A DNA stretch of 5,441 bases from Candidatus Microgenomates bacterium (GCA_022866885.1 JALHWS010000045.1:1-5441), one strand, 5' to 3'; counted from the stretch's first letter, positions 1 to 5,441 are shown. Notes: generated from the letters alone by a model not told the origin. Program-made: numbers and translations.

Positions 1-1
1 T

Positions 2-508
2 AAACCTGTTCTTTATGCTTTTAATGTTTCCGAAAAACAACTGGAAAACCAGGATGGATTAAAAAAGAAAATTACGGAGATCTTGAAACAAGTTCAGGAT
101 GACAAGGCGGCATATATTTACATTAACGCCAAACTGGAAAACGAGGTTTTAGCCCTTTCCGAAAGTGAACAGATTGAATACCTCAAGCAGTTTCATCTGG
201 AAGAAACCGGTTTAAACCGCCTGATCAAAAAAGCCTACGAAAATCTTGGTCTTATCTCTTTCCTGACAGCCGGCGAGCTGGAAGCCCGGGCCTGGACCAT
301 CAAAAACGGTACTTTGGCTCCTCAAGCGGCTGGGGTCATCCACACAGATTTCGAAAAACACTTCATCAAAGCCGATGTCATTCCTTACGACCTATTTGTA
401 AAGTATGATGGTTGGATAAAAGCCCGGGAAATGGGTAAGGTAAATACAGTCGGAAAAGATTATCTGATGAAAGACGGCGAGGTGGTCGAGTTCAAAGTCG
501 GAGTTTAA
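2..508 (+). CDS. ychF: YchF/OLA1-family P-loop NTPase, C-terminal half (5' end outside window)
   Basis: The reading frame is open from base 2, so this is the last 168 residues of a protein normally about 360 long; the G1-G3 motifs lie upstream of the window. The fragment opens with KPVLYAFNVSE. Its NVSE (residues 8-11) sits where Ras-like GTPases have NKxD; the altered NxxE motif is the family hallmark that lets YchF/OLA1 bind ATP. NAKLE (about 41-45) fits the G5 position. The C-terminal TGS domain (about 83-166) is very clear: FLTAGELEARAWTI, APQAAGVIHTDFEKHFIKAD, and a closing GKDYLMKDGEVVEFKVGV. Family knowledge: a cytosolic ATPase that binds ribosomes and acts in translation and oxidative-stress control. 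No truncation or frameshift is seen. The TTG at 83 is internal and is not the start. The stop codon lies 3 bp from that of the convergent neighbour. Confidence 0.96.
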   Translation, partial: KPVLYAFNVSEKQLENQDGLKKKITEILKQVQDDKAAYIYINAKLENEVLALSESEQIEYLKQFHLEETGLNRLIKKAYENLGLISFLTAGELEARAWTIKNGTLAPQAAGVIHTDFEKHFIKADVIPYDLFVKYDGWIKAREMGKVNTVGKDYLMKDGEVVEFKVGV

Positions 509-511
509 CGG

Positions 512-1942
512 TTATTTCTTGTAAGGATTATAATCCTTGTCCGAGTTAAATTCAGGGATAGGCACAGTTTCCACGCAGGAAGGATTAGTCATCTGGATCG
601 TAACTGGTGTCTGCACTTGTCCCCATCCATAAAGGATTACCCGGTCAAAACCGTTATAATAACCGGTAGCTAAAGCATAATTTTCTGAAAAACTGTAGAT
701 TCCGCCGAGGGTGACCGCCGAATAAGTCCCTCCGCCGCCTTTGGCAAAAAATGATCCGCCAGAGGGAGGAAGGACAAAACTGACGATATCATCAACCCAA
801 TGATGGGCAGGTGTACCGGGAACTGTAATGTCCCCGGCTTCTTTGCCATCCCAGAAATCATCCAGATAACCGCAAACCTTGGCGTCAATTTTGTAACTCA
901 TCACTCCGCTATTGATTTCAGCTGAACTTTCACCTTTTATCTGGTATTCGGCGGTACATTCAGCTTTTAATTTGATGGCTTGCAATTTCTCATCCTGCAT
1001 CTTTTGCGACTCAAGAAGAATAATCAGAATGTTGATATCTCTTCTCCGAAGAAGCATTTTGTTGTTTTTACATTTCCCTTCAATATCGTTCAACCTGTCT
1101 TTCAAACACTGTTTGATATTTACCCGGGCAAATTTGGAATCATCGACAGATTGGGCTTTTTCGTAAGCGGTAAAAAGGGCGTCCAGTTTTGCCGAATTGC
1201 ATCCGGCATTCATTGACCGTAAAATATGGTCCATCCATTTAGCTGCTTTTTCCGGAGTAATCTCATCGGGCACGTATGCTCCTGTTTGATTGACGGGAGC
1301 GGAAGATTGTTTACCGTCCTGGGAATTGGCGGTCGGTTCGACTTTGCTGTCTTCGGCTTTATCGGCCACGATAATGATACCGCGGTTGTTGTTTACGATC
1401 GTCGGGGTCGGCGTAATTGAAGTTTCTATTCCCAAGACACCTGTCTCGTTTGGAGGTAAAACTTCACTTGGCGCGATATTTTGTCCTTCTTCTTTTTTCG
1501 TCGGTGAAAAATTAAAAGTAATTGAAGCGGGTATCTTAAATTTTACCTCTTTCGGCTCAATCAAGACGCCATTTCCCAAGCTTGAGGTGTAATCAACGAT
1601 GGGGACTTCGGACAGCGCGGAAAGCTTAAACTCCGTATCTTTTTCCAGGGATTCGGGCGGGACATAGAAAGTGACTTCCGTGCCCTTAGGATCGGTCAAC
1701 ATCAACTTGCCCCCGTCTTTTACCGTCAGCAGTTTAGAAACAGTAGTCCCTTCAACAATTACCGGTTTTTTTACCTTAAAAACACTACCGGTTGCTTCTT
1801 CTGTGTTTTCTGTTTGAATAGCTGTATTTTTTAAAGCGGGGAAAGGAGCCGGGATACCGCTGAATTTTAATAGAACGAAGATGATGCCAATAACAGCTAA
1901 AAGGCCAACAAAGATTGCAATTATGATATCTCGTTTCCGCAT
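512..1942 (-). CDS. Membrane-anchored extracellular protein with ZU5-like domain and six cysteines, function unknown
   Basis: 476 residues. I do not recognise a named orthologue. Residues 1-4 (MRKR) are basic and about 6-26 form one hydrophobic helix, giving an N-in, C-out anchor or uncleaved signal. Residues about 62-147 resemble a ZU5-like beta domain: a VTFYVPPESLEKDTEFKLS strand-turn, then GVLIEPKEVKFKIPASITFNF, matching the 'P.g.l..dt.i...l.P.g..F..P..i.f' pattern. A low-complexity linker (about 150-230) contains ITPTPTIVNNN and many S/T/N/Q. A charged, probably helical region (about 229-335) carries Cys248, 279, 291 and 329. A Gly/Tyr/aromatic-rich C-terminal region (about 336-460) looks like beta structure and carries Cys357 and Cys456. 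An even cysteine count outside the membrane fits three disulfides (inference). The ATG at 1942 is chosen because the anchor helix follows at once and a promoter lies just upstream; AGAG at 1953-1956 is at best a weak ribosome binding site. A structural or adhesive surface role is possible; no catalytic motif is seen. Confidence 0.88.
   Translation of the reverse strand: MRKRDIIIAIFVGLLAVIGIIFVLLKFSGIPAPFPALKNTAIQTENTEEATGSVFKVKKPVIVEGTTVSKLLTVKDGGKLMLTDPKGTEVTFYVPPESLEKDTEFKLSALSEVPIVDYTSSLGNGVLIEPKEVKFKIPASITFNFSPTKKEEGQNIAPSEVLPPNETGVLGIETSITPTPTIVNNNRGIIIVADKAEDSKVEPTANSQDGKQSSAPVNQTGAYVPDEITPEKAAKWMDHILRSMNAGCNSAKLDALFTAYEKAQSVDDSKFARVNIKQCLKDRLNDIEGKCKNNKMLLRRRDINILIILLESQKMQDEKLQAIKLKAECTAEYQIKGESSAEINSGVMSYKIDAKVCGYLDDFWDGKEAGDITVPGTPAHHWVDDIVSFVLPPSGGSFFAKGGGGTYSAVTLGGIYSFSENYALATGYYNGFDRVILYGWGQVQTPVTIQMTNPSCVETVPIPEFNSDKDYNPYKK
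523..538. repeat. Perfect 16-bp palindrome at the convergent gene junction
   Basis: AAGGATTATAATCCTT equals its own reverse complement. It begins 15 bases after the ychF stop and lies inside the last codons of the convergent ZU5-like gene (DYNPYK region). As RNA it could form a 6-bp stem with a TATA loop, but no U-tract follows on either strand, so it is not a standard intrinsic terminator. It may simply result from the codons used. Confidence 0.5.
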
Positions 1943-1962
1943 AAAAAACTATCTCTATTTAA

Positions 1963-1990
1963 AATATAACGGATTAAAAATTTTTGTCAA
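1963..1990 (-). promoter_or_regulatory. Sigma70-type promoter of the ZU5-like envelope protein gene
   Basis: Read on the minus strand, a consensus -35 TTGACA (1985-1990) is followed by a 16-bp spacer and -10 TATATT (1963-1968, 5 of 6 matches to TATAAT). Transcription would start near 1956, giving a leader of about 14 nt before the ATG at 1942. The spacer, with the edge of the -35, contains the A/T palindrome AAAAATTTTT (1976-1985), a likely curved or stiff DNA tract. The promoter occupies nearly all of the 53-bp gap after the upstream coiled-coil gene, so the envelope gene can be transcribed on its own although it follows that gene on the same strand. Confidence 0.65.
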
Positions 1991-1995
1991 TGAGG

Positions 1996-2424
1996 TCAAA
2001 TTTTGGCTCTTGAAGGTTTCTTCACCAATTTGGCTACATATACGATTTCTCTTACTTCACCGTCTTCTCCTTGGATTTCGTTGGTTCCGGATAGCCGAGC
2101 GTATTCCCGAAGATAATCAGACATCCCCACTTCAAGATCTTTGAGTTGGAGGTGGATGTCTTTGATCTTTTCGGACAGCTGGTAAACATCGCTTCTTTTC
2201 ATTATCTGAGCGCGGGTTGTAGCTTTCACCTTAGCCGCTTCTTTGGCTTTATCAAGGTGTTGTTTGTAAGTCGGATCGTTTAGGAAGATGTCTTCGAGCA
2301 TTTCCTTTTGTTTTTTCTGCTCGATTTTCAGTTTGTCGATATTGGTGATGTGGCTTTTGATCAGGTGTTCGAGGTTTAAAATGATTTCAGCGCCGTCATC
2401 TGTCGCTTTCTTTGTATCGTCCAT
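1996..2424 (-). CDS. Short coiled-coil protein of unknown function
   Basis: 142 residues, highly charged, with no signal peptide or membrane segment and no cysteine, so probably cytosolic. I do not recognise a named family. Residues about 13-46 (hydrophobics spaced through LEHLIKSHITNIDKLKIEQ and on to EMLEDIF) form one amphipathic helix. A turn at NDPTYK (49-54) leads to a second long helical region (about 55-112) rich in Lys/Glu with an Ala-rich part (AKEAAKVKATTRAQ), ending DYLREYARL. A short C-terminal cap, about 113-134 (GTNEIQGEDGEVREIVYVAK), looks like a beta hairpin, followed by a basic tail KKPSRAKI. This suggests an antiparallel helical hairpin plus cap, a fold suited to protein or nucleic-acid binding, but no function can be assigned. 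No Shine-Dalgarno sequence precedes the ATG at 2424. The gene diverges from the glycosyltransferase gene with a 22-bp gap. Confidence 0.85.
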   Translation of the reverse strand: MDDTKKATDDGAEIILNLEHLIKSHITNIDKLKIEQKKQKEMLEDIFLNDPTYKQHLDKAKEAAKVKATTRAQIMKRSDVYQLSEKIKDIHLQLKDLEVGMSDYLREYARLSGTNEIQGEDGEVREIVYVAKLVKKPSRAKI

Positions 2425-2432
2425 AGGATTAA

Positions 2433-2462
2433 ACTATATAATAAAGATGAAAAATAAATCAA
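2433..2462 (-). promoter_or_regulatory. Candidate promoter for the coiled-coil gene, possibly leaderless
   Basis: On the minus strand TATAGT (2433-2438) lies 8 nt before the ATG at 2424, and TTGATT (2457-2462, 4 of 6 matches to TTGACA) lies 18 bp further upstream. A start 7-9 nt after the -10 would fall on or beside the ATG, giving a leaderless mRNA, in keeping with the lack of any ribosome binding site. The -35 lies inside the first codons of the divergent glycosyltransferase gene. The region is AT-rich, so chance matches are possible. Confidence 0.4.
2435..2442 (+). promoter_or_regulatory. Candidate -10 element for the glycosyltransferase gene
   Basis: TATATAAT at 2435-2442 contains a perfect TATAAT (2437-2442) and an overlapping TATATA (2435-2440). 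The ATG at 2447 follows after 4 or 6 bases respectively, so the mRNA would be leaderless or nearly so; no Shine-Dalgarno sequence is present. No convincing -35 is seen; TTGTAT (2412-2417) is the nearest candidate but gives a 19-bp spacer. The element overlaps the opposing -10 for the coiled-coil gene (2433-2438), so the two promoters would compete for polymerase. Confidence 0.4.
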
Positions 2463-3865
2463 GGGGGATTATTTTAGTCATTCTTCTTTTTTGCCTATTA
2501 ATTCCTCTGTTCTTTTATAATTTAGGCGGATTTTCACTGATCGATTTCGATGAGGCCTGGTACGCGGAAGTTGCCCGAAATATTTTACGCAGTGGCAATC
2601 CGCTGATCCTTACTTTTAACGGAAACCTTTTTCTTGACCATCCGCCGGCTGGCTTTAATATCGTCGCTTTATCATTTTTGATTTTTGGGGTAAACGATTT
2701 TGCCGCCAGGTTTCCTTCGGCTGTCTTTGGATTTTTATCCCTTTTTCTTCTGTTCGCAATCGGAAAGAAGTTATTTAATAAAATCATCGGCCTATCCTCA
2801 AGCCTGATCCTGGTTTCCTGTGTCTGGTTTATGTTCCGTGCCAGATCAGGAAATATGGACACCATCCTTTTGTTTTTCTATCTTTTGACTTTTTATTTTG
2901 GGCTTAAGGTTATTGATAACCGTAAATGGCTTTACGCGCTTGTCGCTTCATTTTCAGTTTTATTCCTGATCAAATACATGATTGGTTTAACCGTCCTGGT
3001 CCCGATAGTTTTCTACTGGATAATTTATAAAATCCCGGTTTCTCGCAAAACCATCCTGAAATCTCTGTTATTGTTGGTTGCGATTTTAACACCGTGGATA
3101 ATTGCCAACTATCTGACTTACGGCTTGTTATATTTCCAAAACATGATCTCAAGCGGTCTTCGAATGGGTACCCGTATCCCTCCCGACTTGACCGGTCTTC
3201 TCTCCACAAACACATTCGTCTATCTCCATTACGGCATCGGCAAATGGTATTATCCGGGGCTTGTATCTGGAGTATTTTCCTTATTTTTTATCCGAAAAAA
3301 GAAAGCTTTGGTCGTACTTTACGCTCTGTTAATTGTTTTGCTTTCAGGTTTTCTTACCAACAGCAAAACGGAAATTTGGCATTTGATCCCTCTTTATCCG
3401 ACCACGGCTCTTTTTATCTCTTTTACCCTATTTGAAATCCTTTCAATTTTAAGTCATGTATTTACTGCCAGACACAGACAAAGAATCGTTTCCTTTTGTA
3501 TGCTTTATGCAATTCTTTTTGTCACTCTTTATCAGATAAACAAATACCGCGACAACGTCCGGTTATTTGACAGGGGAATGACTGATCTGGCATTCGTTTC
3601 CGCTGCCGCCAAAAACCGGCCGGAAAAACTGTACCTGGACGGTCATGATTTTATGCCGTCAACTGTCTATTACTCGGAAAAGAAAGTAAATTTTCTGCGA
3701 TACAACGATCCTCCGCAGGATAACCTGAAAGGTTTCATTGCCAGTGGAGAAAAAAATGTGCTTATCCTGACGGAAAATTGGAAACTTGAGGCTGATAAAA
3801 TTGATAAAAAAATATATCGGATAATTACCGAGCGCAGCGGCCGCATCCTGATACTGGTTATTTAA
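2447..3865 (+). CDS. GT-C fold membrane glycosyltransferase, PMT/ArnT-like
   Basis: 472 residues, polytopic, with about 11-12 hydrophobic helices (for example 7-25, 88-105, 112-130, 203-220, 286-303, 346-363). The first extracytoplasmic loop has the GT-C signature: Asp35-Glu36 in LIDFDEAWYAEVARNIL, where Asp35 is the expected catalytic or metal-binding acid, followed by HPPAGFN (65-71), equivalent to the KPP motif of ArnT-like enzymes. RARSGNMDTIL (131-141) and the late NSKTEIWHLIPLYP (305-318) match further conserved PMT-family positions. A soluble C-terminal domain (about 375-472) is predicted outside. Such enzymes move a sugar from a polyprenyl-phosphate donor to lipid, glycan or protein at the outer face of the membrane; donor and acceptor cannot be told from sequence. 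The ATG at 2447 gives the proper basic N-terminus (MKNKSRG) before helix 1. The frame is open further up to 2288, but that part is antisense to the coiled-coil gene. The 3' end overlaps the convergent lysozyme-like gene by 8 bp. Confidence 0.92.
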   Translation: MKNKSRGIILVILLFCLLIPLFFYNLGGFSLIDFDEAWYAEVARNILRSGNPLILTFNGNLFLDHPPAGFNIVALSFLIFGVNDFAARFPSAVFGFLSLFLLFAIGKKLFNKIIGLSSSLILVSCVWFMFRARSGNMDTILLFFYLLTFYFGLKVIDNRKWLYALVASFSVLFLIKYMIGLTVLVPIVFYWIIYKIPVSRKTILKSLLLLVAILTPWIIANYLTYGLLYFQNMISSGLRMGTRIPPDLTGLLSTNTFVYLHYGIGKWYYPGLVSGVFSLFFIRKKKALVVLYALLIVLLSGFLTNSKTEIWHLIPLYPTTALFISFTLFEILSILSHVFTARHRQRIVSFCMLYAILFVTLYQINKYRDNVRLFDRGMTDLAFVSAAAKNRPEKLYLDGHDFMPSTVYYSEKKVNFLRYNDPPQDNLKGFIASGEKNVLILTENWKLEADKIDKKIYRIITERSGRILILVI

Positions 3866-4367
3866 AGCAGTTCGGCCAAGAGCTAATTCCCCCGCGGCTG
3901 ATTTTGAAAGCGGCTGTCCTAACAGCTTCCTCCGGCGTAAAACGCAGATTCAAATCAGAATTATGTCCCATAATCACCCTCGTGGCCAACCAGGTACCGG
4001 AGGAAAATTGATACAATCCGGCATAATCTCGATTTACAGCTTGTGGATTAAACTTTGATTCGCAATAAGCGATTTTACGCAGTTTTTCTTTATCCACCTT
4101 ATATTCATCCGCGTATTTTGAGAAGTATCTTTCCAATTCTTCGGAAGTCAGAGGTATCCGCGTCGGTGTCGGAGTAAAAGTCGGAGTGGGTTTTCGGGTT
4201 GGGGACGGTACCGGGGTTTCGGTGATGACAATGTATTCTAAAGTGATTTGGACTGTTGGAGTAGGCTGATTATTAATTGATGGGTTGTTTGCCGCTTTTG
4301 ATCCTTTGATTAAATTGATTACGAATAAAGAGGAAACAATCACCCCGCCGATTATTAACTTGCTCAT
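3858..4367 (-). CDS. Small membrane-anchored lysozyme-like (SLT/Rpf-type) transglycosylase on a Thr/Pro stalk
   Basis: 169 residues. Residues about 4-20 form an N-terminal signal anchor (or a signal peptide, with a possible cut after GSKAA). A Thr/Pro-rich stalk spans about 35-72. The lysozyme-like domain is about 76-169: YADEYKVDKEKLRKIAYCESKFNP carries the expected catalytic Glu103, followed by the family motif AGLYQFSSGTW (116-126) and a helix EEAVRTAAFKI. The domain closes with SSWPNC. Cys102, next to the catalytic Glu, and Cys167 could form a disulfide pinning the C-terminus to the active site (inference). Family knowledge: such domains cut the MurNAc-GlcNAc bond of peptidoglycan outside the cytoplasmic membrane. 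The domain is compact compared with classical Slt enzymes and nearer in size to Rpf or phage-type muralytic domains. The ATG at 4367 is 29 bp after the typA stop with no clear ribosome binding site or promoter, so co-transcription with typA is likely. Confidence 0.9.
   Translation of the reverse strand: MSKLIIGGVIVSSLFVINLIKGSKAANNPSINNQPTPTVQITLEYIVITETPVPSPTRKPTPTFTPTPTRIPLTSEELERYFSKYADEYKVDKEKLRKIAYCESKFNPQAVNRDYAGLYQFSSGTWLATRVIMGHNSDLNLRFTPEEAVRTAAFKISRGGISSWPNCFK
4152..4265 (-). repeat. Low-complexity Thr/Pro-rich stalk coding region
   Basis: This segment encodes residues 35-72 of the lysozyme-like protein, with clustered Pro and Thr (TPVPSPTRKPTPTFTPTPTR at 51-70). At DNA level it shows repeated GTCGG/GTCGGAGT words on the plus strand. 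It is a flexible spacer holding the catalytic domain away from the membrane. A shorter TPTPT stretch occurs in the ZU5-like protein at about residues 177-181. Confidence 0.75.
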
Positions 4368-4396
4368 ATAATATTCTTAGGCCGCATCCCTTTTGT

Positions 4397-5440
4397 TTAG
4401 GATACCATAGCCTGTCCAGCGTGACGTTTGGCGCGGATCCGGTTGATTTTACTTAGGTGAATTTTTCGAAGTCTCAGAGACTTTGGCGTCACTTCCAGAA
4501 GTTCATCATCACCGATGAAATCAAGACATTGTTCAAGTGTCAGTCTGACCGGCGGGTCAAGCTGTATGGCCACGTCAGAATTTTCCGTATGCATATTGGT
4601 CAGTTTTTTTGATTTGCAGACATTGATATCCATGTCCTCGTCACGGTTATTCAGTCCGATAATCATCCCTTCGTAAACCAGTTCTCCCGGACCGATGAAA
4701 GCGGTCCCTCTTTTCTGGACGGTTTCCAGAGCATAAGCGGTTGAAGTACCGGACTCAAAAGCCACCAGAACGCCGTTTATTCGGATTTTTCCGACATCCT
4801 CACCGGCCGGTTTATATCCCAATAACAGGCTGGCAAAAACGCTGTTGCCGCTGGTTTCAGAGATCAAAAGTCCCCGAAGACCCAAAAGATTTCTGCTTGA
4901 GATGGTAAAAGTAAACTTGGTCGTTTTTGAATTTATGTTTTTCATGTCCAAAATCTCCGCTTTCCGGCGGCCGATTTCTTTCATGACGAGGCCGACGTAT
5001 TTTTCATCCGTCTGGATCGTCACTTCCTCGAAGGGTTCCATAAGAATACCGTCGATTTTTTTCAGGATGACCTGGGGTTTGCCTATTTGCATTTCATAAC
5101 CTTCACGCCGAAGTGTTTCTATAAGAATCGCCAAATGCAATTCTCCTTTACCCGCCACTTCGAAACCGTTGCCGGCCGGATTCGGGTTTATCACCAAACC
5201 GATATTGGTTTTTATCTCGCGGGTCAGCCGCTGTTCCAGCTGTCTGGCGTTGGAAAATTTCCCTTCCTTTCCGCTTAAAGGAGAGGTATTGGAACTCAAA
5301 GTGATTTTCAGGGTCGGTTCGGTCAGTTTGATGACCGGAAAGCCAATCGGATCAACCGGATCAACCAACGTCTGCCCGATAGCCACCTCGGGAATACCGG
5401 TAATGGCAATGATATCTCCGGTTTCGGCTTCGGCCACTTC
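4397..5440 (-). CDS. typA: Translational GTPase TypA/BipA, C-terminal part (5' end outside window)
   Basis: The frame runs off the right edge (first complete codon at 5438-5440, Glu). 347 residues are present of a protein usually about 600 long; the GTPase domain lies outside. Order in the fragment: end of domain II (GDIIAITGIPEVAIGQTL, about 8-25); EF-G-like domain III (TLKITLSSNTSPLSGKEGKF at 43-62, then GKGELHLAILIETLRREGYE); domain V (EPFEEVTIQTDEKYVGLVM to ISSRNLLGLRGLLISETSGN, about 135-199); and the BipA-specific C-terminal domain with NGVLVAFESGTSTAYAL, YEGMIIG, SKKLTNM (277-283), PPVRLTLEQCLDFIGDDELLEVTP and RLRKIHL. The SKKLTNM loop corresponds to the loop that contacts A-site tRNA in BipA structures. 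Role: a ribosome-binding GTPase in 50S assembly and stress or low-temperature translation. The tail ends shortly after RAKRHAG, as usual. Nothing is broken in the part seen. The lysozyme-like gene follows after 29 bp. Confidence 0.97.
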   Translation of the reverse strand, partial: EVAEAETGDIIAITGIPEVAIGQTLVDPVDPIGFPVIKLTEPTLKITLSSNTSPLSGKEGKFSNARQLEQRLTREIKTNIGLVINPNPAGNGFEVAGKGELHLAILIETLRREGYEMQIGKPQVILKKIDGILMEPFEEVTIQTDEKYVGLVMKEIGRRKAEILDMKNINSKTTKFTFTISSRNLLGLRGLLISETSGNSVFASLLLGYKPAGEDVGKIRINGVLVAFESGTSTAYALETVQKRGTAFIGPGELVYEGMIIGLNNRDEDMDINVCKSKKLTNMHTENSDVAIQLDPPVRLTLEQCLDFIGDDELLEVTPKSLRLRKIHLSKINRIRAKRHAGQAMVS

Positions 5441-5441
5441 A

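Noticed and set aside
83..85. TTG as a start codon for the YchF fragment
   Set aside because: The frame is open to base 2 and the upstream residues (KPVLYAFNVSE) are conserved YchF sequence, so this is an internal Leu.
912..1592. Several plus-strand open frames of 64-100 codons
   Set aside because: They lie antisense within the ZU5-like gene, overlap one another, and their translations show no domain features.
2288..2446. A 53-residue N-terminal extension of the glycosyltransferase frame
   Set aside because: It is antisense to the first third of the coiled-coil gene, and the ATG at 2447 gives the expected short basic N-terminus before helix 1 right after a -10 element.
2515..3435. Minus-strand and plus-strand alternative frames of 81-116 codons within the glycosyltransferase gene
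   Set aside because: They are shadows of a long, motif-bearing membrane protein gene and have no plausible domain or start signal.
4158..4220. GTCGG-type repeats as a CRISPR or tandem DNA repeat
   Set aside because: The period is irregular and explained by Thr/Pro codons of the stalk; no spacers are present.
4845..5278. Plus-strand open frames opposite typA
   Set aside because: They are antisense to strongly conserved TypA domain III/V coding sequence, with no promoter or ribosome binding site seen.
1..5441. A defence, toxin-antitoxin or mobile system
   Set aside because: No transposase, integrase, nuclease, toxin-like pair, terminal inverted repeats or direct repeats were found; every long frame is a housekeeping, envelope or coiled-coil gene.
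1..5441. tRNA, rRNA or riboswitch
   Set aside because: Non-coding space totals only about 107 bp, with no gap long enough for a structured RNA outside coding sequence.

Overview
The window holds six protein-coding genes packed at about 98% coding density. Two are cut by the window edges. From left to right they are: the C-terminal half of the YchF/OLA1 P-loop NTPase (+); a membrane-anchored extracellular protein with a ZU5-like beta domain and six cysteines (-); a short coiled-coil protein of unknown function (-); a GT-C (PMT/ArnT-like) membrane glycosyltransferase (+); a small membrane-anchored lysozyme-like (SLT-type) protein on a Thr/Pro-rich stalk (-); and the C-terminal part of the translational GTPase TypA/BipA (-).

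The organism is bacterial: it has YchF, BipA/TypA, and sigma70-type promoter hexamers such as TTGACA-N16-TATATT. Moderate GC, very short intergenic spaces, little Shine-Dalgarno signal, tiny single-TM envelope proteins with PTPT stalks, and generic housekeeping genes mixed with family-less envelope proteins all suggest a Candidate Phyla Radiation / Patescibacteria genome, possibly Microgenomates. This assignment is inference from style and remembered protein resemblance; there is no rRNA or marker phylogeny here. UGA does not appear as a sense codon in the genes read, so the code looks standard.

Layout: ychF and the ZU5-like gene converge with 3 bp between their stop codons. The ZU5-like gene follows the coiled-coil gene on the same strand after 53 bp, and that gap carries a good promoter. 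The coiled-coil gene and the glycosyltransferase gene diverge from a 22-bp gap containing face-to-face -10 elements almost touching both start codons. The glycosyltransferase gene and the lysozyme-like gene converge and overlap by 8 bp. The lysozyme-like gene lies 29 bp downstream of typA and is probably co-transcribed with it. There is no non-coding stretch longer than 53 bp.

Functionally, the two edge genes are translation or stress housekeeping factors. The middle is a small cell-envelope cluster: a secreted anchored protein, a membrane glycosyltransferase and a peptidoglycan-active enzyme. No mobile element, CRISPR array, tRNA, rRNA or recognisable defence system is visible. The least understood parts are the 476-residue extracellular protein, the 142-residue coiled-coil protein and the 22-bp divergent promoter region.
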